The notes beneath the pieces were generated by a model. The model was given only the letters and a program-made list of their open reading frames with translations. It ran no database searches and was not told where the DNA came from. This document shows, piece by piece, positions 21,677 to 32,968 of a DNA stretch of 60,000 bases. The DNA is from Takakia lepidozioides (lineage: Eukaryota; Streptophyta; Takakiopsida; Takakiales; Takakiaceae), in assembly GCA_030704615.1 (NCBI GenBank), contig CM060733.1, positions 68,822,001-68,882,000 on the forward strand. The letters run 5' to 3'. Made by a program: the position numbers and the translations under genes. Positions within the stretch are counted from its first letter, which is position 1. Each line of letters opens with the position of its first letter.

Positions 21677-23559
21677 AGTAACAATTCACTACACTGACTG
21701 ATGAACTAGTAAGAAAACAGAACCAAACGGCAACTAGCAATGGCATGGAAATCACGAATATGTAATTCACACCAGAATTGGTACTGAGTTTATATACCGT
21801 TGTGGCTGCACTGCCTGTACACCCCGAGCCGTAGCCTTTGTCACTCCTGGCGCTACCGGCGATCTCCTGCAAACTTGGTGTACGTCCAGTCTCCTTCTCC
21901 TGTGATTGCAACAAACTTGCAAGTGTTAATGACTAGCATAGCACACTGCCAACAGTAAAGAATTATCTAGGATAGCGTCAATGACTCCCCCTCAATAAGA
22001 GTGCTTAGTTTCTTGCTGGCGCCCAACTCTGAGAAGGCCCCCAAGTAGTAGCAATGTGTACTAATTCAATGGTGATAGGAATAGACTCTGAGCTCCAGCC
22101 AAAAAAACCCAACACATAAAGTTTGTCAATGCAAAACAATGTGGGAACTTCCTATGTTGTAAGAGAAGTATACCAGTCGTGCTACAACACCGCTGATTCC
22201 ACTGCGACCTGATCGAGATGTATTCTTCACACATCCCCGCGCCTTGACACCATTTGCCTGAAATTTCTTGAAATCAGTGGAACCCCAACTAACAACTAGT
22301 TGTGCCCATGTCTTGTCTGGCACATGATGGGGTTTGGGCAGCCCCACACTATAGTAATTTTTGAACAACTTATTTCGTTGGTACTTGAGCTACCCGCAAA
22401 TTGTTTTTGTAATAGCCTTTATGTTAAGACCAGGAGGTCCGTATTCCCAATCTGAAGCCAGGATCTCCATGATCTTTTCAATTAAGTGTAATGGTTGATC
22501 TTGAGCATACAATGACCAGTCCAACAAACGTTGACACTGCCCTCGCAGAGCTGTCATCCACTGGTTCCGAGCAGGACCTTCAGGGTTTCCAAGTTCATCA
22601 CAATAAATGAAAAATTTCCTCCTCCCTACAGCCACATTCTGAGCAGCCTGGTCTCTCAGATCTTTTGCAAGTGCCCTTTTTTCCCTCCTTAAAGCATTTT
22701 TGCATTCTATAGGAGTCACACCTGATGTCCCCCCAGGACTAAGGCTGGAATCCTGCAAGGTTTCAGCAGTGCCATGCATGTTACCACCTTCACTCTGTTG
22801 GGGCTGGACTGCTGTCTCCCACCCCACAGGATGATGCGGAGCAAATGCATCCTCGGTCTGTTTCAGAATGCCTTTCCCTTTCAGGGTATTAGGTGTACCT
22901 GGAGATGTTGGATAAAGAGGTGGCCGCGGTGCAGTGAAGCTCAAAGGTGCCGGCAGTTGTACTCCACTGTAGTTGGATCCTGAAGGTTGGTGGCCACCAT
23001 ACTGGACCTGCCCCTGGTGTGGTCTTGCAGGGCTGGTAGGATAGAGGGAGGAAGTAGGTTGGTTGTACATAGGCCGAGGAGGATACATACTATGGGGATG
23101 CATTCCATAATGGTGGTAAATGGAATACCCACCTTGACTAGGATCATGCATTGGAGCGCCTGCAGGTGGAGCAAAAGAATTGTAATTCTGGCACTGAGAA
23201 TCATTGTTTGGAGGTTGATAGTGAGGATACGGCATGTGCCCATGCAGATTATACCCTGACATGGCAGGATACTGTGGGTACATAAGCGGATACGAGGGAG
23301 GAGCCGATACTGGTGGATACAAGGGAGGTGGAACGTCAGTCTGTGGAGTGGGCGGGGCTGGTTTTTCGTAAGGGGAAACAACCGCGCCACTCATCACAGC
23401 AGTTGGCGCAATAGTTGGTGCACACTTTGCTGGAGTAAGAGACTTATGCTCGTTCGCATCCTTCCCTGCAATTCCCTTCCTTTTTTTTACTGAACTCTGC
23501 ACACATTGCTCAAACTCCGTGGTTGACAAGATCATTGGGATGAAACTAATTGTCTGTGC

Positions 23560-23752
23560 TAGAGCTGTTAATTGGTGGACCAATGAGATTAAACTCAAGA
23601 TAACTGAGAGACGAGCCCTCTATAAAGAGTGCTGCAATTTGGAAACCAACAGAGAATTGTGGGCGAGGTACTACCAGCTCCGTAAAGATATCAATCAGCT
23701 TGTTAGGTCTCAGAACCCTAAATTATACTGGGACAAGTTATATAGTGTTTGA
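23560..23752 (+). pseudogene. Short LINE-like fragment
   Basis: About 60 codons read NWWTNEIKLKITERRALY, then LWARYYQLRKDINQLVRSQ and YWDKLYS. This resembles the linker between the endonuclease and reverse transcriptase of plant LINEs (WW.eEi...i..RR..y, YW..l). No other LINE domain adjoins it. It lies in the presumed intron between exons 2 and 3 of the minus-strand TnpA-like gene, so it is probably a 5'-and-3'-truncated insertion. Confidence 0.45.
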
Positions 23753-24405
23753 AACTCGGAACTTTGGTGCAGATCGCAAACCTGCTGATGGGTTGGGGAG
23801 TTTGCAGGGTGCTTTGCACGCTTTCTCTTTGTTGGGGCTTCTTTCATCGTTTCCATCTCTGACTCCGAGCTGGTCTCATTCAAGTCTTCATGTGCGGCAT
23901 AATCTTGGTCTCGCTGCAATTCTTGCTCTCGTGCCTCCTCTGTGTCTGACTCCGCTACCACCTGCACTTCCTCCTCTTGCTCTACCTCTTTCTCCCGTTG
24001 TGACATTGCAGAGTGCAGGAGTTGAACTCTGTGACTTTGGCGAGGAGGACCTGTGTGTTTGAGGATTTCCTCAACGAGGCGTTTAGGGCGACTCAGTCTC
24101 GCTTCGACGCTGCAAAGAAGAAGAAGAAAGACAATGTCAGCAGCAGCAAAACCCTAACATATCCTCTCTACAGGTTTGGAGCTTCAAATGCGGTTTCATG
24201 GCTAGGGCTAGGTAGGGCATATGAAAAAACGCAAGTTCGGACCTCTTTGCAATGTCGTAGATCTTCAGTCGTGCGAAGAATGCCTTGTTCTCCGCTTGAC
24301 GCTTTGCTCGTTCTACCTCCCTCGCTGTAGGCTTGCGCCCTGGTGTAACTTCTGGACACTCTATGTCTGTCTCCATTTCCTGACGAGTCTCACTCAGTCG
24401 CCAAG

Positions 24406-27400
24406 ATGATCCCTCCTACTGCCCATCAATTGCAAAGGCGGACACAAGCAGAACATGACGATGATAGATTGTGGAAACTAGAGGAAGCGCGAGCAAGAAG
24501 ACTGGGTCTTCGGAAAATTCTATGTCCATGCAATGCCTGTCATGGTGGGAACTGGCAAACCATTGGCCGGGCTAAGCGTCATCTGCTTTTGAACTTGCGA
24601 GATCCTAACTTGCGAGAACTCCCGGTGCATATATGTGGATTCTCTTCCCTTAACCCTGATGCATACTTTGAAATTATAAGAAACAGTTGAAATTCCTGGG
24701 AGCGGGATTGTTGTAAGGTGTAGAGTATTGTACATGCCCGTTTTCCTATTGCCACGTGCCTGTATTATGGCACGTTCCACATCCACCATTTCCAACCCTA
24801 AACTCCCCATCTTATTGTGGATTGACATGTGGACTGATATGCTTATAAGCAGGAAAACTCTGGAGACGAACATGAGGGGTTTAGAACGGAAACCAGCCCT
24901 GCAGGTGGTCCTGATACCTTGGATCGTAATCTTGACATGCTTAGAATGCTCCGGGTCCCCAGATTTGCTTTTCTGACATGAATTCCCTGAACTGCTACGT
25001 GACAATGGATTTGGGAATCGCAAGTAATGTCGAATGCGAAGGAGCAAGTCGTAATGCACACAAATTCGTTCGGCTTGTACGTCAAATGGGATGGAACACA
25101 GACATTGGAAGACTACGTGACACGTTTCAGATGTGCGTACAAGGACAACCTTTTCGCCAGAGAGCTACAGACAGCAAGAAGGAGCGTGGAGTTTACACAT
25201 CAGGAGGGAGCGGGGAAAGCTGCAATGCGAATTGTTTACAGGTGAAGCACAGCTGCCCTTGTATGCGAAGCCTGGTTACGAGGTTTGTCTCGGAAATGCG
25301 GCACCGCATTCGCATTTTATGTTTTCGGTGGCACTCTGCGAGTAGGTTGGTCTCAACTTTTGCTCACGCATGCTGACTGCCTTGCAGGTATATGAAATAC
25401 ATGCTCCTTCAGACAGGGGCCCTGGCTCAAGAGCCCCCGTTCTTCATGGCTTGGACCGTGGCGGGCCCAAGCTGTGTCTACACACCCGAGATGCAGAAAC
25501 AATGGCATCCCGCGCATCTCGTTGGATGCCCGTGGTACCTGGACATGTCTGGCGGTATTGTTGACGAGTCTGAGAAAGATCTGCACGCCTTGGCAGAAGA
25601 GAAGAGAAAGGAAAGACGTGTCCCTGCTGGGCCAAAGTCGGCAAAGGAATCTGCTGCTCTGGAAGAATCCAGAAAGGCAGCTGAGATGGCACAAAAGACG
25701 GTGGATGCAGCTGTGCAGGCCCAACAGAAGGGGTCGAAGAAGAGGACTCGCCAGCAAGGAGCAGCTGTTGTGACACCCGCCAAAACGAAGAAGCAGAAAC
25801 AGCCTGTTCAGGAAGAGGGTGAGGAAGAGGACTCCGATGGAGACTTTGCAACCAGCCCACCCCCCCAAACGCAGGCTGCCTCCCCTGTGCCCACCGTTGT
25901 CACGAGAGGCACGAGAACTGGCTCGGCAAAGAAGGCACTCTTCAACCCCCCAGGGGGGCACCTTCGCAACTACAGATAATGGGGTGCAAACTGGTGATGC
26001 ACATGAGGAACCGGGAGATGGAACACAGGGCCAATGGGACACAGATGGAGTGCCAGAGCAGATTGATGGTGGACTGAAGAGCGATGGTGATCGTGGTGCA
26101 GCGAGTGCCTTACGTTTTGAGCAGGAGGCATCCAGGGCTTTGTATGTAGGGAGTTCTTCCTCTCGATTGTCTGCTACCTTACTGCTGTTAAATGCTTGTC
26201 AAACCCATGGTGTGTCAAACACCTTTGTCGATGAACTCCTTACATTGTTAGGAAGACAACTGTTGCCAGTAGACAATTGCCTGCCAAAGTCCCAATATAT
26301 GGCAAAACAACTCATAATGGAACTCGGGCTTCATTACGAGAGTATACATGCATGTCCGAAAGGTTGTGTGTTGTTCAGAAGGGAGCTTCAAAATTTGGAG
26401 GTTTGTCCAAAATGTCAGGCATGTCGTTATGTGGTGGGTACAAAGACACCAGTACCTCGTAAGGTCCTTCGACATTTCCCTATCATTCCAAGGCTGCTTC
26501 GAATGTATAAAGCCAAATCCATCTCAGAGTTATTGTCATGGCACTTTAAGAATCGAAGTTTGGATGGCTTGGTTAGGCACCCAGCAGACAGCAAGGCTTG
26601 GGCCCACATTGACCAAAAATGGCCTGAGTTTGCAGCGGACCCCAGAAATCTGTGATTGGGTCTCGCATGGGATGGTGTCAATCCTTACAGTGATAAATCA
26701 AACAAATGGTCAACTTGGCCTGTCATGTTGGTAAACTATAATCTTCCACCATGGCTGTGTACTAAGCCATTTTTCACGATGTTGGCTTTATTGATTCCTG
26801 GACCACAATCTGTGGGAAATGACAATGCAGATGTTTATCTGCAGCCCCTTCTGGATGAGCTGAAATTGTTGTGGGAAGTTGGTGTGGAGGCATTGGATGG
26901 AAGTAGCCTAGTGGGGCAACAGTCATTTCGCATGAGGGCCATCTTGATGTGGTCAATCCATGACTTTCCAGCTTATGGGTTGCTAGCAGGATGCGCACAC
27001 GGGGGATACAAGGCCTGCCTAGCTTGCGGCCCTAATGTTGATTCCAGGTACTCCAAGGCATGCAAAAAAGTTTTGTATCTTGGTCATAGGAGATACTTGC
27101 CTGCTATTCATCCCTATAGGAATAACTCGTCCCACTTTAATGGACATGTGGAACATAGAGCAGCTCCTATGGTGGTCACTGCAAGTGAGCAATTTGACCG
27201 GGCTACAACCAGAGAGTTGTATCTCGCAATGGGAGGGGCTGAGGGGGGAAAACTGGACCCTTCAAAGGAACATGGCATGAAACGGGTCACTGTTTTGAAC
27301 CAATTGCCATACTGGAAAGACTTACTCATCCGATACACACTGGATGTGATGCATTGTGAAAAAAATTTGCTTGAGAATGTGCTGAGAACCATTCTTGGGG

Positions 27401-29217
27401 AGAAGGACACAGCCACATCTAGGAAGGATATGGAACTCAATGTCATTCGTGAACACTTGTGGTTGAGACCCCATCCTTCTCACCCGAACAAGTTGGTCAA
27501 GCCTTTGGCCCCATATGTTCTTACTGAAGATGAGAAGGTGCTGTTTTTGGAAACATTGGCTGCAGTAAAGGCCCCCACAGGTTATGCTGCCACATTCCAG
27601 AAACATGTGGCTGACAATAAACTGTCTACAATGAAAACCCATGACTACCATGTAATGATGCAGCATATTTTACCTCTTTGCATTCGAGGGGTATTGGTAA
27701 AGGGTCCACGGATGGCAATTATGAGGCTTTCTCGAGTCTTCCAAAAAGTGTGTGCAAAGATCATTAATCCAGCTGAGGTACCGGCCTTAAAAGAAGATGT
27801 TGCAATCACTATGTGTCTGCTGGAGAAAGAATTCCCTCCATCATTTTTTGATATCATGACTCACTTGCTTGTACACCTTGTGGACGAATTGGAGGTGTGT
27901 GGTCCCGTGTCTAGCCATTGGATGTATCCTATGGAACGGTATATGAAGACATTAAAAGGCTATGTAAGGAATATGAGCCGACCTGAAGGGAGCATGGCGG
28001 AAGGGTATGCTTTGGATGAGGCCCTAGGGTTTCTAACTGAGTATATGGCTGAATTTCATGCTACAAGCCGAAGGGTGTGGGACTCCAATGAAGAAGACTC
28101 AGTTAGTGGGGAGGTGGCTGAAGGATTGGGAACTGTACGAGTCCTCACCTATCAAGAACGAGACAGTGCACACGAGTATATTTTGCACAACACAGATTGC
28201 ATGAAACCATTCCTTGAGTAAGTATATTGCTTATCATATCCTGTGTGTTTCATTTCTGCCAATGGTATAAGCTGTAATCCTAATTTGCAATTCTCATTTG
28301 GACAGGGCCTATGAAGAGGAGATGGCACTCATAGAAGCATCCCGCACTGAGTTCAGAATAGCATACCTTTGTGGACAAGACCAAGACCACCACAATGGAG
28401 AAATTCCATACCCAACAGATATGTGCTTACTGGCTCCATTCCATGAATGGATTGAAGGTGTTGTCCAACGCAAGGTGAGTTCAGGTGAGTCCTATGATTT
28501 GGACATATGCCATTTATGTATACCACCAGCAGTACAATCATTGGGCTTCAAGTCCATGTATGCTTACGGCAATCACTTTCGAGCAATAAGTGATGGGACT
28601 GGCGCCAGAGACAGGGTGACATTTGATTCTGGAGTTGCTCAAGTATTCCATCAGGAAAGCGAAAACAGAGCAGGTATGTCCAGACGAATGTTATCCCAAT
28701 TGGAATATGTGGGTGTTGTAAGAGAAATAATTCAACTGGATTACAGAATTCTTCACCCAATTCTGTTCTTGTGTACATGGGTGAGGTCACACATGGTGGG
28801 CCGGAATGCCACCATGAAACGAGATGATTATGGCTTTCTCTTGGTTGACTTCAGTCGCATGTTGCCTGGGATGGAGCAGCCCTGGACATTCCCTAGTCAG
28901 GTGGAGCAAGTTTTTTTCTCGGATGAAAAAGTTCACGAGGGAACTGGAAGGTGGTCCTTCACAAGGACCCTCGATCCCGACGAGTGGTTCACGATATTAC
29001 AGAAGTGGCACTGGGTGAAGGAGACATTTATGTAGGCATGGTGCCTCCTGAAATTCCTCATAACATCATGACTAAGCTTGCTGTTTGTGTTCCTTTGAGT
29101 GAGGCAGATGAAATGGCCATTGCCAACTTGAATGCACCTGCAAGGCAGAGGCGAAATGGTAGAAGGCGGAGGCAAGCTCCACGTGGGAGGTACCAAGCCA
29201 GTTGTGCTATGGTGTAG
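24406..29217 (+). pseudogene. Tnp2 transposase of the CACTA element (nonsense and frameshift)
   Basis: Exon 1 (24406-24690) has an ILCPCNAC...HL zinc-type N-terminus typical of transposase-associated domains. After a captured insert the gene resumes at about 25964 and runs to 26652 (CPKGCVLFR, VCPKCQACRY, KVLRHFPIIPRL, ADSKAWAHIDQKWPEFA). A TGA at 26653-26655 stands where the family has Arg in DPRN-R-LGLA, so CGA became TGA. The frame resumes at once with LGLAWDGVNPYSDKSN and continues (WPVMLVNYNLPPW, LLIPGPQSVGND, DVMHCEKN, MYPMERYMKTLKGYV) to a donor at 28219 (GA/GTAAGT); acceptor at 28306. The last exon has NSGV-like and SQVEQVFFSDE blocks. A 1-nt shift near 28940 moves the frame to VVLHKDPRSRRV, ending at 29217. 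Confidence 0.85.
24964..25963 (+). pseudogene. Captured fragment of the ParB/methyltransferase gene inside the CACTA element
   Basis: About 1.0 kb homologous, on the opposite strand, to 4613-5606 of copy 1. It has the exon with VVMHTNSFGLYVKWDG and MRIVYR, the intron with its family-1 palindrome (25289-25310), and the exon MKYMLLQTGALAQEPPFF running through the coiled-coil and acidic stretch to KKALFNPPGGH. The left homology edge is at TTGCTTTTCTGA (24964), the right edge in GGGGGCACC (about 25963), after which Tnp2 sequence follows. The exon frame 25392-25963 is open throughout, including the spot where copy 1 has a 1-nt shift (about 4785). It disrupts Tnp2 between its N-terminal exon and main body, unless it is spliced out. 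Confidence 0.85.
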
Positions 29218-30825
29218 AGTTGGTTTCTGCTATTGCATGTACTTTTCCAGGGTTAAGACTTGATACAGCATGGTACCTTCCATGGGTGGGAGTGACTGAG
29301 CTGTTGGGGTGGGCAGAATTTTGACAAACACACTTTCATTTGTGACAGTGAACCCTAAACAGTCATGAAGCTGTGGCATGAATACTTTTCTGACCCTAAT
29401 CAATGGTGGCCCAATTGTGGGAAAAAGGTGAATGCATGTTGGATTATAGAGAGTAGCAGATGCAATTGAGCATAGGAACTAGTGTGAGAAGTTGAGTTGG
29501 GTGTTTCCTTGAACAAATGTAGGCTGTTATTGTCAGTTGCTACCAGCAAGGCAAAGATGTATGCATGATTTGTGAGAGGCATGGATAGCTGAAGGAGCAG
29601 GGATAGAGTGTGGGTCCAGATTCATCCAAGAGGGCCACATTTCAAGCACAACATTGCCTATGATTCCTTGTGGAAGGATTGGTACAAGAAACCTGCATGG
29701 GTAGATGGTCAACTGGAAGCCGCAGCAGCAGCGGCACAATTGGTAAAATCAGGCGATGAGGGCACCTTCTTCAACACATTTCAGCCTGTTTTTCCCCCTT
29801 ATCACAATCGGCCCTAAATTTCCATGTTGAATTATGCAAGTTAGCTGGTTGACTGAATCTTTGATAGATTGGAGTGACTTTGACATGATACTGCCAATGT
29901 GACAACAGGAAAGTATCCAGAAACAGGTACAAGAGATGAGGAGAAGGTGTGGAATGAATACTTTTCTGATTTGGTCAAGTTTAGGGAGTGTTCAACACCA
30001 TGGCTGAACAAGATGTGGTGTCGTGGAGCGCGATGCTTGCAAGATGTGCACAGCAGTGAAGTGGGATGGAGCCTTTGAATTGCTGAATTGGCCATTGCCA
30101 ACTTGAATGCACCTGCAAGGCAGAGGCGAAATGGTAGAAGGCGGAGGCAAGCTCCACATGGGAGGTACCAAGCCAGTTGTGCTATGGTGTAGAGTTGGTT
30201 TCTGCTATTGCATGTACTTTTCCAGGGTTTATACTTGATACAGCATGGTACCTTACATGGGTGGGAGTGACTGAGCTGTTGGGGTGGGCAGAATTCTGAC
30301 AAACACACTTTCATTTGTGACAGTGAACCCTAAACAGTCATGAAGCTGTGGCATGAATACTTTTCTGACCCTAATCAATGGTGGCCCAATTGTGGCAAAA
30401 AGGTGAATGTCTGTTGGATTACAGAGAGTAGCAGATGCAATTGAGCATATGAACTAGTGTGAGAAGTTGAGTTGGGTGTTTCCTAGAACAAATGTAGGCT
30501 GTTATTGTCAGCTGCTACCAGCAAGGCAAGGATGTATGCATGATTTGTGCAGAGGCATGGATAGCTGAAGGAGCAGGGATAGAGTGTGGGTCCAGATTCA
30601 TCGGTGAGGGCCACATTTCAAGCACAACATTGCCTATGATTCCTTGTGGGAGAATAGCTACAAGAAACCTGCATGGGTAGATGGTCAACTGGAAGCCGCA
30701 GCAGCAGCGACACAATTGGTAAAATCAGGCAATGAGGGCACCTTCTTCAACACATTTCACCCTGTTTTTCCCTCTGATTAGAATCGGCCCTAAATTTCCA
30801 TGTTGAATTCTGCAAGTTAGCTGGT
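29115..30825 (+). repeat. 975-bp-offset tandem duplication at the Tnp2 3' end
   Basis: 29115-29850 and 30090-30825 are close copies (start phrase GGCCATTGCCAACTTGAATG, end phrase TGCAAGTTAGCTGGT), offset 975-976 bp. Each holds the last codons of Tnp2 (QRRNGRRRRQAP) and about 600 bp of 3' sequence. Between them (29851-30089) is a PPR-like scrap, and the second copy is followed by more PPR scraps. The duplication therefore came with, or after, PPR capture. Confidence 0.85.
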
Positions 30826-31262
30826 GGTGGACACATGTATAGCAAATGTGGGAGCACTGAGGATGCGTGTTCAACACTATGGCTGAACGAGATTGTGCGT
30901 TTGCAGTGCGTGTGCAAGTCTGGCAGCTTTGGATGCATCACCAAAGTTGGAATTGTAACAGATGCGATCCAAATGTTGGGAGCATCAAGGGCATGCCAAA
31001 TGCCTCGTATGCCAAATGTGGGAGCATCAAGGGCAAACCTGGCAGCTCTGGAAAAAGGGAAGAGGTCCATGGCTTCATTGTCAAAGCTGGAATTCTACCT
31101 GATGTGATTCTGAACAATGCCCTCGTGGACATGTATGCCAAATGTGGGAGCATCAAGGATGCGAAGGCAGTTTTCCAACACTATGGCTCTTGGAGTGATT
31201 TTGACATGTACCAGCGAAGGGGAGAAAGTGGGGCCCTCAGTAGACGAGTTGAAAAGCACTAG
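29985..31262 (+). pseudogene. Captured pentatricopeptide repeat (PPR) fragments
   Basis: At 29985-30080 one frame reads VFNTMAEQDVVSWSAMLARC, the end of one PPR motif and start of the next. At 30832-31190 come MYSKCGSTEDAC, YAKCGSI, then VHGFIVKAG..LPDVILNNALV and DMYAKCGSIKDAKAVFQ. These are classic plant P/L/S-type PPR phrases (MYAKCGSI-DA-VF). Frames change between blocks and there is no complete protein. Host PPR proteins bind organellar RNA; this copy is a scrambled gene fragment inside the CACTA transposon. 31263-32236 is non-coding subterminal sequence with GTGTGA/TCACAC-rich phrases. Confidence 0.75.
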
Positions 31263-32404
31263 TTAAAAAGCACTGGCGCTTGATAGGGTGGGGCAAAATT
31301 CAGGCTGGGGTGATCATTGATATCCCGGACGCAATGTAAAAAAGACGGTTGTGAGTGAAGGACACCCGTAGCAAAAAAACCCTGTTGTCTCAAAAAAGGA
31401 GGCAGTCACAAAGAGCAAGGCACTTTGTCCAAGCTTCTCGAATCTAGCAACAATGTGGACAGGGATTGAGTCATTGGAACAATTTATGTAAGGTGGCGAA
31501 GAAAACCTTGTCTGAGGATCACTGGATATTTCTCTAGTACGGTTGGACTAGTAGAGATTGAAATCCGTGCTCAGCTCAGCTTCAGACTGTCTCATTGTGA
31601 AGGGTCACGGTTGACTGGACAGAAATGGGATTGACATTGCCGGGCTCCCAAATCTCTGAGACGACATGTGGTAGTTTTATCTATAGCTTCTCAAAGCAAT
31701 TGTTTTACATTGTTCATTATAGTGTGACATTCTCATAACGATATTGTCGTCAGCTGCATGAGCAGTGCATCTTTTTGGATTGTTGGTCCCCATAACCCTA
31801 ATAATCTTTTGAACTTTTTAAATTCTCTAAACAAAAGTCTATGTGTTATGTCGTCCAGGGCATGTTGAATAGAGGTGGAAGTCATTTTATCCATCCATCT
31901 TCCACCTGGATGGTCAATGGGCCAAGTCATATCCACCTTGATGGTCAATGTGCCACGCCATATAGTTGCCCCAAATTCCTGTAGGACATCTGACACTCAC
32001 CTCACACTCCATGACTCATTTGACACTCATGTCAAATGCCCCATATGAATTATCTTGGTCAACATCTGTTGACCGTATGGGTGTCATTCGAGTGTGAAAT
32101 TTGTAACACCATGTGGCTTTTCCTACAATGATCCAAATCACACCTTGCCTCGTCTCACATGGGTGTAAGAAGAGCCGTTCAAAGTGCCAGGTGTGAACTA
32201 TGGGTGGTGTTGGAAAAACCGGTTTCTGTAGTAGTGACCCCAGGTGAATCGGGTCTCACGCTTGTTATCGCTGTATAACATGAGTTCTAAAGCAAGAATC
32301 AATTCTAAACCCAAGAAAGGTTATCCACAACCTTAATCGATTGCGGAAGAGGACTCGACATTGCTCCAAGCACTTGACAATCAACAGCACAAACAAGCAA
32401 TGGT

Positions 32405-32968
32405 TTGCTGAAATCTATGCGCATAGAATTTAGTCCTCCGCAGTCATTGGCACATTACTATCAAATCATGCGCATTTGGTTGCCAGTGGCCACTAGGACT
32501 AAAGTTCTTCCGAACAATCGACCAATTGAGGATCATCACTTTGCGCAGTACTGGCATGAGGCAAGTACCATGTTGAAGGAATTAATTGCCTTCCAAGTTG
32601 TACATGGATTCATTTATACCAAGACCAAAGAGGTAGCAAGTATTGTCATGGGCTGCGGGTTATACTACGCTACTTGTTTTCTGGTACGTTATCATATTGA
32701 GCAACAGAAGATGCAAACGCGCTTTCTGAGTTATTCCAGTGGGGATCATTGGGTCTTACCTTCAGTGCCATCTCATATGTACCTATATGAGGCAAAAGTT
32801 ATGATGCAAAAGGATTCTCAGATTCATTGTAGGATTGATTCACAGGTCTATTGGATAAGAACTGGATATACTGAGTATAGGAGAAAGGCAAGAGTCTTCT
32901 CTTATCATATTTCTGAAATTGAAACTCACCGGAGTCTGGGTTTAACACAGAGATCTGAACGTTCATAA
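32405..32968 (+). CDS. Open frame of unknown meaning, partly antisense to the RT gene
   Basis: 187 codons without recognised domains. Its last 56 codons lie antisense to the RT C-terminus, and the composition (Tyr, His, Met rich) is not persuasive. It is listed because it is the longest open stretch between the CACTA right end and the RT gene, and the minus strand here has many stops. It may be chance. Confidence 0.15.
   Translation: MLKSMRIEFSPPQSLAHYYQIMRIWLPVATRTKVLPNNRPIEDHHFAQYWHEASTMLKELIAFQVVHGFIYTKTKEVASIVMGCGLYYATCFLVRYHIEQQKMQTRFLSYSSGDHWVLPSVPSHMYLYEAKVMMQKDSQIHCRIDSQVYWIRTGYTEYRRKARVFSYHISEIETHRSLGLTQRSERS

Larger units (their letters stand above)
19541..24376 (-). pseudogene. 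TnpA-like En/Spm protein gene carrying an FCP1/NLI-like phosphatase domain
   Basis: Exons run down from the ATG at 24376 (METDIECPEVTPGRK). A second exon (about 24113-23781) follows an excellent acceptor (TTCTTCTTTGCAG) and encodes acidic text. Then a Pro/Tyr-rich part with EKRALAKDLRDQAAQN and RKFFIYCDELG (23530-22393). Then plant En/Spm-type text, WAQLVVSWGSTDFKKFQ and TGRTPSLQEIAG (22368-21840). Then a coiled coil, ARLDAMENKQVQMEASS (21676-21540). In the same open frame a phosphatase-like domain follows (about 21050-20560): LILDLNGLL, VWSSMSL, LLVDDSPLTCLPNP. Donor AAAG/GTGAGA at about 20396, a short exon near 20270, and a last exon from 19790 with KVLLFDPCAPKRRAGVGYIAG. An in-frame TAG at 22390 breaks it. 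The phosphatase motif reads DxN, not DxD, so catalysis is doubtful. Confidence 0.6.
18574..32236. mobile_element. CACTA (En/Spm) transposon, 13.66 kb, with TIRs and 3-bp TSD
   Basis: The left end at 18574 begins CACTAGTACAGAAACTGG. The right end, read inward from 32236 on the minus strand, begins CACTACTACAGAAACCGG, so there is a terminal inverted repeat of about 23 bp with two mismatches in the first 23 positions. The 3 bp outside each end are ACC (18571-18573 and 32237-32239), a perfect target-site duplication of the length known for CACTA elements. A subterminal motif GGCTCTTCTYAC occurs near both ends (18601, 18951; inverted at 32168). Inside are a TnpA-like gene (minus), a Tnp2 transposase gene (plus) and captured gene fragments. 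Tnp2 is broken, so this copy is probably not autonomous. Confidence 0.93.
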
